Origin: an uncultured Pirellula sp. | GTDB lineage: Bacteria; Planctomycetota; Planctomycetia; Pirellulales; Pirellulaceae | DNA: 64,000 bases | Assembly (NCBI GenBank): GCA_903858115.1 | Contig: CAIOHR010000184.1 | Span: 1 to 64,000, forward strand | Direction: 5' to 3' | Shown here: positions 56,091-64,000 of the stretch, one piece after another | Position numbering within the stretch: position 1 is the stretch's first letter | Layout of the letters: each line of letters begins with the position of its first letter | Notes under the pieces: model-generated | The model's database searches: none | Seen by the model: only the letters and a program-made list of their open reading frames with translations | What the model was told of the DNA's origin: nothing | Made by a program: the position numbers and the translations under genes

Positions 56091-56119
56091 AATAGAACAA
56101 ATCGTGAATTCACTGTCAA
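56091..56119 (-). promoter_or_regulatory. candidate sigma-70-type promoter for DUF1559 gene
   Basis: On the minus strand TTGACA (56114-56119) is followed after 17 bases by TCTATT (56091-56096; 4 of 6 consensus). The start codon lies 166 bases downstream, so the leader would be long. It lies within the AT-rich gap 55926-56409, which holds no gene. Confidence 0.4.
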
Positions 56120-56409
56120 GTTTTTTCTAATCTTGCGACTATTTTTCCAAAGATTGAGACACCGCAATTATGGGTTGCAATTCAAGCTAAGGGATACTTC
56201 GAGTCCGCAGAGATAATTCAAAGTAAATTTAAGATACATTAAAGATATCGGAATTTGTTTAGAAATTTTGCGGGATTATTTCTTTTCGCGCGATGCGGAA
56301 CTGGTTCTCTTGCTTGCTTTAGAAGCCCAAACTGGAACACCGTTCGCATTGGAGACAGATCTCCGCCCCGTGCCGATTGGTGAAATAGCAGCTTTTGAAA
56401 GAGAAAATC

Positions 56410-56841
56410 ATGACTTGGACCATTGAAAAAACAATTCTTGTTCCTTTCGACTTTTCAGAGCCATCGCATGCTGCGATGGATAAGGCGATCGAGATTGCTT
56501 CGCAGCCATCGCTGGTTCACGTGCTGCACGTGCTCCCTCCATTTGTTCCGCTGGCTCCTGAGGGAATACCTATCGAGTGGAGCGATGATCGACTTCGCAT
56601 GGAACAGGCCGAAAAACACTTGAAAAAAGAGCTGGACGATCCCCGATACGAAGGAGTTGTCTGCGAAGTGTTGATCGGTGATCCGGGAACAGAATGTGCC
56701 GATCGCGCTGAAGTTCTCGATGCCGGCTTGATCGTCCTTCCGTCTCATGGCAAGAGCGGACTGACTCGACTCTTGCTGGGTAGCGTCACTGAAAGGATCG
56801 TTCGACTTGCAAAACGCCCGGTGTTGGTTCTCAAGATCTAA
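56410..56841 (+). CDS. universal stress protein
   Basis: A 143-residue UspA-family protein from ATG 56410 (MTWTIEKTILVPFDFS). The ATP-binding pattern G-x2-G-x9-GS is in GKSGLTRLLLGSVTERIV, after the ADLIVLPSHG-like strand. A VPFDFSEPSHAAMDKAIEIA opening is standard. Likely a nucleotide-binding stress regulator in the cytoplasm. It is alone between two minus-strand genes. Confidence 0.92.
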   Translation: MTWTIEKTILVPFDFSEPSHAAMDKAIEIASQPSLVHVLHVLPPFVPLAPEGIPIEWSDDRLRMEQAEKHLKKELDDPRYEGVVCEVLIGDPGTECADRAEVLDAGLIVLPSHGKSGLTRLLLGSVTERIVRLAKRPVLVLKI

Positions 56842-56963
56842 ATGCGCTGGCTGTTGAAAGCAATAAAACGGCAAACGAGTCATTGTGACTCACTTGTGGC
56901 CACTGAGTGTGCGGTAAAGGATCAGCACCCTCACGCCTTCAAGCGACATAGCCGAGCCGAATC

Positions 56964-58241
56964 TTATTTTTTAACAGGTGCCGTCACTCTCTTGGGAACG
57001 ACAAAGAATGCGATGACGATCGCGGTGATCAGCATCAGGCAGGCCAGGCCGAAAGGTGCTCCGTGCCATTTTGGATCTCGCTCGGGTGCCGCAGACCAGT
57101 AGAACACGGCTGCGTAAAGCGATGGACCGATCATGCCTGACAATCCTATGATGGAGCTGTTAGCACCGGAAAGGCGACCTTGATCGAGCGGTCCGATTCG
57201 CGAGGACATCACGCCGTTGATGGAAGACTGAAAGAACCCCATCAACGCAAATAGTATGGTGGAATAGTAAAATGTGTTTCCGTCCCCTGCGATGGCATAA
57301 GCAGCGAAACCGATAATGCCACCCGTCAGTCCGACGAAAACCAAAACACGCTCGCCGAATGTCTTGTTCGCAGGACGGACCAACCCTCCTTGGACAATCA
57401 TGTTGAGGATCCCGACCGTTCCGAGGGTAAGTCCAACTTGTTTCGGTGTCCATTGAAAATAGTGGCCTGTGTAAAGAACGAATACATTCTGGAATGAAAG
57501 ATGCGCTAGCTGATAGAAAAAAAGTATCGTCGCCATTGGAAGGAGCCCTTTAGCGGAAAGCAGCAGTCTCAGCGATCCGAGCGGATTAGCACGCGCCCAA
57601 GAAAAAGGGCTTCGTTTTTCAGGTGGGAGCGACTCGGGCAAAACAAAAAAACCATAAAGCCAATTGGTCAAGGTGAGGGCAGCCGAGACCCAAAAGGGCA
57701 ACCTCAGATCGATCTCGCCTAATAGTCCGCCAACGATCGGACCGAGAACGAACCCAACTCCGAACGCAGCGCCGAAGAGGCCGAATGCTGCAGTGCGTTT
57801 CTCGACCGGAGTGACATCGGCCAAGTACGCTTGAGCTGTAGAAAAACTAGCAGCGGTTATGCCAGTAATGACCCGGCCGACCAAAAGCCACCACAAAGTG
57901 GGTGCCAGTGCCAGGAGGATGAAGTCGAGTCCTAGCCCAAATGCGGAAACCAGCAGAATGGGGCGTCGCCCGAATTGATCAGATAGTGCGCCGATGATCG
58001 GAGAGCTAAAGAACTGCATCAACGCCCAAAGCGTACCGAAGAGGCCGACATAGTACGAAGCTGAACGCTCATTTCCGCCTACCAGTTCCGTGATGAGCTT
58101 TTGAAGAACGGGAATGATCAATCCCAAAGAAAGAACGTCGAGAACGACCGTGATGAGAATGAACGCTATGGCGGCTTGTCGAGGGCGTTTTGTATTCGCG
58201 GGCTCGTTTGACGGCTCATTCGAGAAAGGATTATCCGGCAT
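56964..58241 (-). CDS. MFS transporter, Tet-like
   Basis: A 425-residue 12-helix major facilitator. Motif A between TM2 and TM3 is GALSDQFGRRPILL, and motif C-like GAAFGVGFVLGPIVGGLLGE is in TM5, the antiporter signature of the TetA/DHA1 group. N- and C-terminal halves are complete. The substrate is unknown; drug or metabolite export fits best. It sits between the stress protein and DUF1501 genes. Confidence 0.9.
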   Translation of the reverse strand: MPDNPFSNEPSNEPANTKRPRQAAIAFILITVVLDVLSLGLIIPVLQKLITELVGGNERSASYYVGLFGTLWALMQFFSSPIIGALSDQFGRRPILLVSAFGLGLDFILLALAPTLWWLLVGRVITGITAASFSTAQAYLADVTPVEKRTAAFGLFGAAFGVGFVLGPIVGGLLGEIDLRLPFWVSAALTLTNWLYGFFVLPESLPPEKRSPFSWARANPLGSLRLLLSAKGLLPMATILFFYQLAHLSFQNVFVLYTGHYFQWTPKQVGLTLGTVGILNMIVQGGLVRPANKTFGERVLVFVGLTGGIIGFAAYAIAGDGNTFYYSTILFALMGFFQSSINGVMSSRIGPLDQGRLSGANSSIIGLSGMIGPSLYAAVFYWSAAPERDPKWHGAPFGLACLMLITAIVIAFFVVPKRVTAPVKK

Positions 58242-58476
58242 TCGCGGTTCTTGGTGTTATTGGTGAGTTGTTCGCGAAAAAGCCCTTTCGAGTCCTCGTC
58301 GCCGCCCAAATTGCGGTTCTGTAACCGCGGTTGCTTTCATCGGCAGCCCTCAAGGTCGAAGAAGCTGGTCTGACGACAGACCGTTGTAACCTTTTCGACG
58401 ACAGGTGTGTCGAAAACGAGTCTCGCAATTGTGACTTCTTTTCGACAAAGTCAGTCTTTTTATTGGCAGATTTGGG

Positions 58477-58505
58477 TACAAACGTCAAAACGATTGCACT
58501 ATAAT
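58477..58505 (+). promoter_or_regulatory. candidate promoter of the DUF1501 operon
   Basis: A perfect -10 box TATAAT at 58500-58505 in the gap 58242-58684. At 17 bases upstream the -35 position holds TACAAA, a weak match. The DUF1501 start codon is 180 bases downstream. The gap has no gene I can support. Confidence 0.4.
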
Positions 58506-58684
58506 AGCGATAACCTCGCGGCGAACCTAGCACTGTTTGCCCATCCTCCCAACCACTTCCGCTGAATTCACACAAAACAAACATGGCGGCCCGAATGGAA
58601 TCGTTCGACGCTGGTCCTGTTGTGGTTTCAGCACTTTACTCCACAGATTCATCTTTACGGATTTACTTTTAAAGGAGCTTCAAT

Positions 58685-59986
58685 ATGCGCTGTCTTGGAA
58701 ACCCACTTGGTCGTCGAGGATTTCTTACTGTCGGAGCACTAGGTGGGCTGGGGCTCTCCATGGGGGATCTGTTTCGGATGCGAGCACAGGCGGATCAGAA
58801 GCATTACGACTTTATCAGCGCCAAGGCTGACAGCGTCATCCATATTTTTCTTCCAGGCGGTATCGCACACCAAGAAACCTTTGACCCGAAACCGTATAGC
58901 CCGCTCGAATATCGTGGAGAGCTTGGCGTTGCCAAAACGAAAAGCGGCGACGTCTTCTGTGAGACAGTACCAAAGCTCGCAGCGATCTCTGATAAGCTAA
59001 CGGTTATTCGATCGATGACCCACGGCGAAGCAGCCCACGAGCGCGGCACGCACAACATGTTCACCGGTTACAAGCCATCGCCTGCACTCGTATTCCCGAG
59101 CTTTGGGTCGGTCATCAGCCATGAATACGGACCCCGCAAAAACCTACCGCCTTATGTCGCGATTCCGAATTCGCCAAACGAGTTTGCTGGCACTGGCTAT
59201 TTGAGTTCGTCCTATGGTCCATTTAGTTTGGGGGCAGATCCGGCCAACAAGGGATTTCGCGTTCAGGACTTAAGCTTGCCCAATGGAGTCGATATGGCTC
59301 GCTTCGATCGACGACGTTCTGCACTCGATGCGGTGAACTCGCACTTTCAAGAGAAGCAAAAGTCCGATGCGATCAGTGCAATGGATACGTTCTATCAACG
59401 AGCCTACTCCTTGATCAGCAGCGAAAAAGCCAGAGAAGCGTTCAACATCGAAGCCGAGGATGGTGGACTTCGAGACAAATATGGACGCAACACGGCCGGC
59501 CAGCGATTGCTCATGGCTCGACGATTGGTCGAAGCTGGTGTCCGTTTCGTAACGGTGACTTACGGTGGCTGGGACATGCATAATCAAATCTCCACCGGAA
59601 TGCGCCGCGATATGCCTGCACTCGATCAAGGGTTGGCTGCGCTCATCGAAGATCTTGAGTCTCGTGGGCTTTTGGAGCGAACGTTGATTATGGTTAGCAG
59701 CGAATTCGGCCGAACACCCAAGATCAATAACGAAGCGGGCCGCGATCACTGGCCGAAGGTATTCTCGGTAATGCTCGCAGGTGGTGGGGTCAAGGGAGGT
59801 CTGGTTTATGGTTCATCCGATGCAACCGCAACCGAACCCGAATTCGACCCGGTCTCGCCCGAAGACTTGGCGACGACGATGTACCATCTTCTCGGCATCG
59901 TTGCAGACAAAGAGCTTATGGCTCCTGGCGATCGTCCGATCGAGATATGCGATGGTGGAAAATTGATCGACGGTATCCTTGCTTAA
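58685..59986 (+). CDS. DUF1501 domain protein
   Basis: A 433-residue protein of the DUF1501 family, related to the sulfatase/alkaline-phosphatase superfamily. A Tat-like leader RRGFLTVGALGGLGLSMGDL (10-29) indicates export. Landmarks: IFLPGGIAHQETFDPKP, PSFGSVISHEYGP, TVTYGGWDMHNQISTGM, VSSEFGRTPKINNEAGRDHW. No enzymatic activity is established for the family. It is the first of three genes. Confidence 0.93.
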   Translation: MRCLGNPLGRRGFLTVGALGGLGLSMGDLFRMRAQADQKHYDFISAKADSVIHIFLPGGIAHQETFDPKPYSPLEYRGELGVAKTKSGDVFCETVPKLAAISDKLTVIRSMTHGEAAHERGTHNMFTGYKPSPALVFPSFGSVISHEYGPRKNLPPYVAIPNSPNEFAGTGYLSSSYGPFSLGADPANKGFRVQDLSLPNGVDMARFDRRRSALDAVNSHFQEKQKSDAISAMDTFYQRAYSLISSEKAREAFNIEAEDGGLRDKYGRNTAGQRLLMARRLVEAGVRFVTVTYGGWDMHNQISTGMRRDMPALDQGLAALIEDLESRGLLERTLIMVSSEFGRTPKINNEAGRDHWPKVFSVMLAGGGVKGGLVYGSSDATATEPEFDPVSPEDLATTMYHLLGIVADKELMAPGDRPIEICDGGKLIDGILA

Positions 59987-60005
59987 TCTCGAAGGGATCT
60001 TTCGT

Positions 60006-62429
60006 ATGCTAAGTCAATTTCGGCACCTTGCGTGCCTTGTTACGATGGCGGCGTGCGCTTCTTTCGCCACCGCGGGGCACCCTGACGCTAATGTGTTGTC
60101 GATACCCGGACTGCAACGCGGTACGTCGGCGGAGATCAAGATCTCGGGAGCACGTTTAGGTGATGCCAACGCATTGCTGTTTTACTCCCCCGGTCTCTCG
60201 GCTTCGAACATTGTGAAGGTCGATGCGAACAACATCACCGCCACGATCACCGCAGAACCGACGGTCTTACCAGACTTGCATGCCTTTCGTGTTGTCACCA
60301 ACACGGGGATCAGCAACATGCGTTTGCTAGGTGTGTCGGCGATGCCTACTGTTCTCGAAGCCGAACCAAACAATGACTTCAGCAAACCTCAACTGATACC
60401 CTACAACTCCACCGTCGACGGTGTCGTCTTGAACGAAGATGTGGACTACTATGCAGTCGAGTTAAAGGCAGGCCAAAAGCTGAACGTCGAGCTCGAAGGG
60501 TTGCGTTTGTCCTACCTCAACGACTTCTTCGATCCCTACATTGCGATCTATGATGAAAAGCGTTTTGAGATTGCAGCTAGCGACGACTCGGTCTTCCTGC
60601 AACAAGATTGCCTGGCTGCCATCACCGCACCTTCGGATGGAAAATATGTTATCGAAGTCCGCGAAAGCAGCTTCGGCGGCAATGAGCGGGCCAAGTATCG
60701 ATTGCATATCGGTGGCTTTCCTCGTCCTGTAGCAATACTTCCTAGTGGAGGACCGCCAGGAAAACCATTGGAAACGACTTGTATTGATGCTCTCGGCAAC
60801 ACATGGCAAGAGACCTTTACCATGCCCGCGATGCCAATAGAAACACACCAAGTGTGGTCGCAAGCGAACGGAGTCATTGCACCGTCACCGAATTTCCTGA
60901 GAGTCCAAGACATTCCGAATGTCATGGAATCTGAACCCAACGCGGATCACAACAAAGTCGAAACCGTGAGCGCGATACCGGCAGCTTTCAACGGTATCCT
61001 AGAATCGGCAAACGATCGAGACTTTTGGGTCTTTGAAGCGAAAAAGGACCAGCAATTAGAGATACGCGTTCATGCGAGGAGTCCACTCCGATCGCAAGTG
61101 GATGCGATGTTGCAGGTTTGGAAAGTGGGCGGCGGATCCATCGCCGGCAATGATGATTCGGGCGGTCCTGACAGCTATCTTCAATTCAAAGTTCCTGCAG
61201 ATGGAAAATACGCCCTTTGCGTCTTTGATCATCTCGGTCGGTTTGGCAAACACTTCGTCTATCGCGCCGAAGTGTTGCTTCAAACACCTGCCGTGGAAGC
61301 GACGATCACCGAGCAAGAACGCTATGTGTCGCAAACCGTCGAAGTGCCCCGTGGTGGACGGATGGCGATCGAAGTCAATGTGGGGCGAAAGTTCGTGGGT
61401 GGTGATGCAAAAATCTTAGCGAAAGACTTACCACCCGGAATGACTCAGGAAGACGCGATGTGTCCTACGGATCTGGGGAAAGTCATGATGTTGTTTCATG
61501 GCGATGCGGCAGCTCCTAATGCAGGGAAACTAGTCGATTTCATGACCACCATTCAATCGACACCCGAAACGGCCATCGTTGGGAAATTACGCCAACGAAC
61601 ACAAATGGTGCGAGGCCAAAACAACGTGGATGTTTGGGGACGCTTTGATGATCGACTGGCGGTGGCTCTGATCGATCCCGTTCCCTTTGAAATGACGGTA
61701 GTGCAACCGCAAGTCCCGCTCGTTCGAAACGGTTCGTTGGCGTTGACGATCAACATCAAGCGAGGAGAAGGCTTCGACAAACCTGTTGGCGTACGACTTC
61801 TCAATCCACCACCAGGCGTGGGTGCGTCGGCAGTTACGATCCCGGGTGACAAGTCTACGATCGAAATGCCTCTAACCGCGAACAATGGAGCCGCTATACG
61901 CAAATGGCCACTCGTGTTGATGGCTACAACCGATGTTGGTTACGGGCCAGTCAAACTAGCGAGCGAGTTCTTTCAAGTCGAAGTGGCAGAGCCGCTCTTC
62001 GAATTCAAGTTCGCGAAAACGGTTGCGGAACAAGGCAAACCGGTCGATGTTGTATTGGGGGCAAAACTCAAGCGACCAGTCGAGGGGAAAGTTGAAATCG
62101 AGATTCTCGGCGTCCCACCTGGAACAACAGCCACGAACGCAAAACAAGTGCTTGCACCCGAGATCGATCGGCTGGCCTTTGCGCTTCAGATCCCAGCGGA
62201 GACTCGGGCTGGAAACTATAAGACAATTGTTTACCGAGGCACCGTGACCAGCGACAAAGGTGTCATTACACAAACCAATGGTAACTCCGAGATTCAAATC
62301 GATGTTCCCATTGCACCTCCCGCTTCGACTCCTGCAACTTCCGTTGCCGCGACACCTGCGACTCCGGCTGCCCCAACGGACAAACCGTTGACTCGGCTCG
62401 AGCAACTTCGACAACAAAGGGGCAAATAA
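60006..62429 (+). CDS. exported PPC-domain protein
   Basis: An 807-residue protein from ATG 60006 (AAGGGA upstream), signal ending near SFATAG. It has two bacterial pre-peptidase C-terminal (PPC) domains: about 110-215 (EAEPNNDFSKPQLIPYNS, VDYYAVELKAGQKLNVELE) and about 300-400 (ESEPNADHNKVETVSAIP, RDFWVFEAKKDQQLEI). The rest is beta-rich, with a Pro/Ala/Thr linker near the end. The gene starts just after the DUF1501 stop and ends two bases before the next ATG. Confidence 0.88.
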   Translation: MLSQFRHLACLVTMAACASFATAGHPDANVLSIPGLQRGTSAEIKISGARLGDANALLFYSPGLSASNIVKVDANNITATITAEPTVLPDLHAFRVVTNTGISNMRLLGVSAMPTVLEAEPNNDFSKPQLIPYNSTVDGVVLNEDVDYYAVELKAGQKLNVELEGLRLSYLNDFFDPYIAIYDEKRFEIAASDDSVFLQQDCLAAITAPSDGKYVIEVRESSFGGNERAKYRLHIGGFPRPVAILPSGGPPGKPLETTCIDALGNTWQETFTMPAMPIETHQVWSQANGVIAPSPNFLRVQDIPNVMESEPNADHNKVETVSAIPAAFNGILESANDRDFWVFEAKKDQQLEIRVHARSPLRSQVDAMLQVWKVGGGSIAGNDDSGGPDSYLQFKVPADGKYALCVFDHLGRFGKHFVYRAEVLLQTPAVEATITEQERYVSQTVEVPRGGRMAIEVNVGRKFVGGDAKILAKDLPPGMTQEDAMCPTDLGKVMMLFHGDAAAPNAGKLVDFMTTIQSTPETAIVGKLRQRTQMVRGQNNVDVWGRFDDRLAVALIDPVPFEMTVVQPQVPLVRNGSLALTINIKRGEGFDKPVGVRLLNPPPGVGASAVTIPGDKSTIEMPLTANNGAAIRKWPLVLMATTDVGYGPVKLASEFFQVEVAEPLFEFKFAKTVAEQGKPVDVVLGAKLKRPVEGKVEIEILGVPPGTTATNAKQVLAPEIDRLAFALQIPAETRAGNYKTIVYRGTVTSDKGVITQTNGNSEIQIDVPIAPPASTPATSVAATPATPAAPTDKPLTRLEQLRQQRGK

Positions 62430-62431
62430 CG

Positions 62432-64000
62432 ATGAAGCTCTCGTATGCTTTGAGGAAAATCAGTATGGACGCTACAGTCTTGCATCGCGGTTTGTTCGCC
62501 TTTCTCGTTGCTTGTTTTCCATGCACTTCGTTCGCTGAAGAGGAAAACAAAGACGCTGCAAAGAATGCTCCGGCGGCATCCGTAACACCGGCACCTGCAA
62601 CTCCTACTGTCGCGCCGAGTTCCCAGCCCGCTGCGAACGCATGGAAATCACTTAGCGTCTATCCACCCGTCGTCAAACTCAGCGCCCAAACAGACGCTCA
62701 GCATTTGATCGCTATCGCTACGCGATCGGATGGTGTTACCAAAGATGTAACCGATCTTGTCGAATGGTCGATCGCTGCCCCCGATTTGTTGCATTGGAAA
62801 GATTTCGTTCTCTCTCCGAAAGCTGACGGAACCACCCAAGTAAGCGCTACTTGGAACGGAATGTCTGCTAACGCATCGGTTGAGAATTCGAACTCGCAAC
62901 AACCTAGGCCGATCAGCTTCGAACGAGACGTGATGCCGGTGCTGACTAAGGTCGGGTGCAACACAGGTTCCTGCCACGGCGCTGCGCGAGGCAAGGATGG
63001 ATTCCGATTGAGTTTATTCGGATACGACCCCGCCGGGGACTATCAACGGATCACCCGCGAGATCGGTATCCGCCGGATCAATCTGGCGGTTCCTGAACAA
63101 AGCTTGATCCTTCTGAAAGCGGTAGGAGCAGTGCAACACTCCGGAGGCAAGAAGATCGAGCCAGGTAGCCAACATTACCAAACCATTTTGACGTGGTTGA
63201 AAAACGGAGCACCGATCGACGCGACGCGTCCTCCTGAAGTAACCAAAGTCGATCTATACCCAACGCAAGCGGTCATCGAAGGGGAAGCCAACAAACAACG
63301 ACTCGTCGCAGTCGCCACCTATGCCGATGGAACACAACGAGACGTTTGGGACTTGGCCGCCTTTACTACCAACAATGAGCGCACCGCCGCGGTCGCGATG
63401 GATGGTGTGATCACCAGTGGAGTTCGCGGCGAAGCGTTCGTCATGGCAAGATTTGATACGCACACGGTCGGAGCACAAGTGCTCGCGTTACCAGGTGAAC
63501 TTAGCTACAAGTCGCCCGCAGCAGATGGCAACTATCTCGATACGCTGGTCAAAGCCAAGCTTCAACGGCTTCGATTACCAGAAAGCGCCATATGCACCGA
63601 TGAAGAATTCATTCGCAGGTCGACGATCGATATCACGGGTCTGCTACCCACCGAAGAAGAGACGCTGGCGTTCGTTGCCGATGCATCTGCAGATAAACGT
63701 TCGCGATGGATCGATACGCTTCTCGAACGAAAAGAGTTTAGCGAGATTTGGGCGCTCAAGTGGTCAGATATCTTGATGATTAAGAGCAACAATCAAGTAA
63801 GCTACAAAGCTGCATATCTTTACTACAACTGGCTGACCAACAAGATCGCAGCGAATACTCCGATCGACCAAATCGTGCGTGAGTTGATCACTGCGACAGG
63901 AGGCACTTTTCAAAATCCCGCCACCAATTTCTATCAAGTGGAATTGGACCGGCTCAAACTGTCGGAGAACGTCGCACAAGTCTTCATGGGGATACGTACC
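62432..64000 (+). CDS. planctomycete cytochrome / DUF1549 protein (partial)
   Basis: Begins at ATG 62432, 523 codons to the window edge, no stop. Order: signal peptide, Pro/Ala-rich linker, a small domain, then the cytochrome-like motif C176-N-T-G-S-C181-H182 (PSCyt1-type CxxxxCH), a Big_2-like domain (VDLYPTQAVIEGEANKQR), and the opening of DUF1549 (YLDTLVKAKLQRLRLPES, FIRRSTIDITGLLPTEEE, RWIDTLLERKEFSEIWALKW). DUF1553 would be expected beyond the edge. Members of this set probably act together with DUF1501 partners in the envelope; the biochemical role is unknown. Confidence 0.93.
   Translation, partial: MKLSYALRKISMDATVLHRGLFAFLVACFPCTSFAEEENKDAAKNAPAASVTPAPATPTVAPSSQPAANAWKSLSVYPPVVKLSAQTDAQHLIAIATRSDGVTKDVTDLVEWSIAAPDLLHWKDFVLSPKADGTTQVSATWNGMSANASVENSNSQQPRPISFERDVMPVLTKVGCNTGSCHGAARGKDGFRLSLFGYDPAGDYQRITREIGIRRINLAVPEQSLILLKAVGAVQHSGGKKIEPGSQHYQTILTWLKNGAPIDATRPPEVTKVDLYPTQAVIEGEANKQRLVAVATYADGTQRDVWDLAAFTTNNERTAAVAMDGVITSGVRGEAFVMARFDTHTVGAQVLALPGELSYKSPAADGNYLDTLVKAKLQRLRLPESAICTDEEFIRRSTIDITGLLPTEEETLAFVADASADKRSRWIDTLLERKEFSEIWALKWSDILMIKSNNQVSYKAAYLYYNWLTNKIAANTPIDQIVRELITATGGTFQNPATNFYQVELDRLKLSENVAQVFMGIRT

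Noticed and set aside
58231-58584. Minus-strand open frame upstream of the MFS gene
   Set aside because: It overlaps the MFS start, has no ribosome site, and its composition is not protein-like.

Overview
The window looks like a chromosomal piece of a planctomycete, most likely a Pirellulaceae-type member of the Planctomycetota. The support is the company of families: a DUF1501 protein, a PPC-repeat protein and a cytochrome-bearing DUF1549-type protein in a row; a DUF1559 pseudopilin-like protein with the H-X9-DG end; an ECF sigma factor directly upstream of a membrane-anchored Ser/Thr kinase; many exported proteins of unknown function; and a flagellar export operon with a very divergent FliG. 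Base composition is moderate and even. I see no rRNA, tRNA, CRISPR array, insertion sequence or prophage.

Layout. 0.1-2.8 kb: two overlapping exported amidohydrolases, one with its metal ligands lost. 3.1-8.8 kb, minus strand: an AAA-type ATPase with a decayed reading frame beside it, an SDR, a dienelactone-hydrolase-like protein, and the kinase/sigma pair. 9.0-10.7 kb, plus strand: 5-formyl-THF cyclo-ligase, a redoxin and ispF. 10.7-17.1 kb, minus strand: fliG-fliH-fliI-fliJ-(MotE-like)-fliK. 17.2-20.1 kb: a double-PDZ protein, fabF and acpP. 20.3-27.3 kb: a run of exported proteins of mostly unknown role, one joining a thioredoxin fold to a Cys-rich YHS-like domain. 27.5-28.9 kb: a porin.

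29.0-42.4 kb is the most distinctive part. A minus-strand operon encodes two FtsX/MacB-type permeases, a Cys-rich lipoprotein, a HlyD-type adaptor and an ABC ATPase. Divergent from it, on the plus strand, is a heavy-metal RND efflux operon. It contains two exported proteins carrying CP...CCxxC modules, an adaptor made of two CusB/CzcB-like modules fused in tandem, and a CusA-like pump. A small Cys-cluster exported protein lies between the two operons. No outer-membrane factor and no regulator gene is visible in this region.

42.7-64 kb is mixed: a glycine-rich RRM RNA-binding protein with a strong terminator, a frameshifted relic gene, a sugar isomerase-like protein, a PhoX-type protein, an SDR, leuS, lpdA, purD, a DUF1559 protein with a small lipoprotein, a universal stress protein, a Tet-like MFS transporter, and finally the DUF1501 / PPC / cytochrome-DUF1549 set, whose last gene runs off the window.

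All calls come from reading the sequence. Family names rest on recognised motifs, not on database searches.
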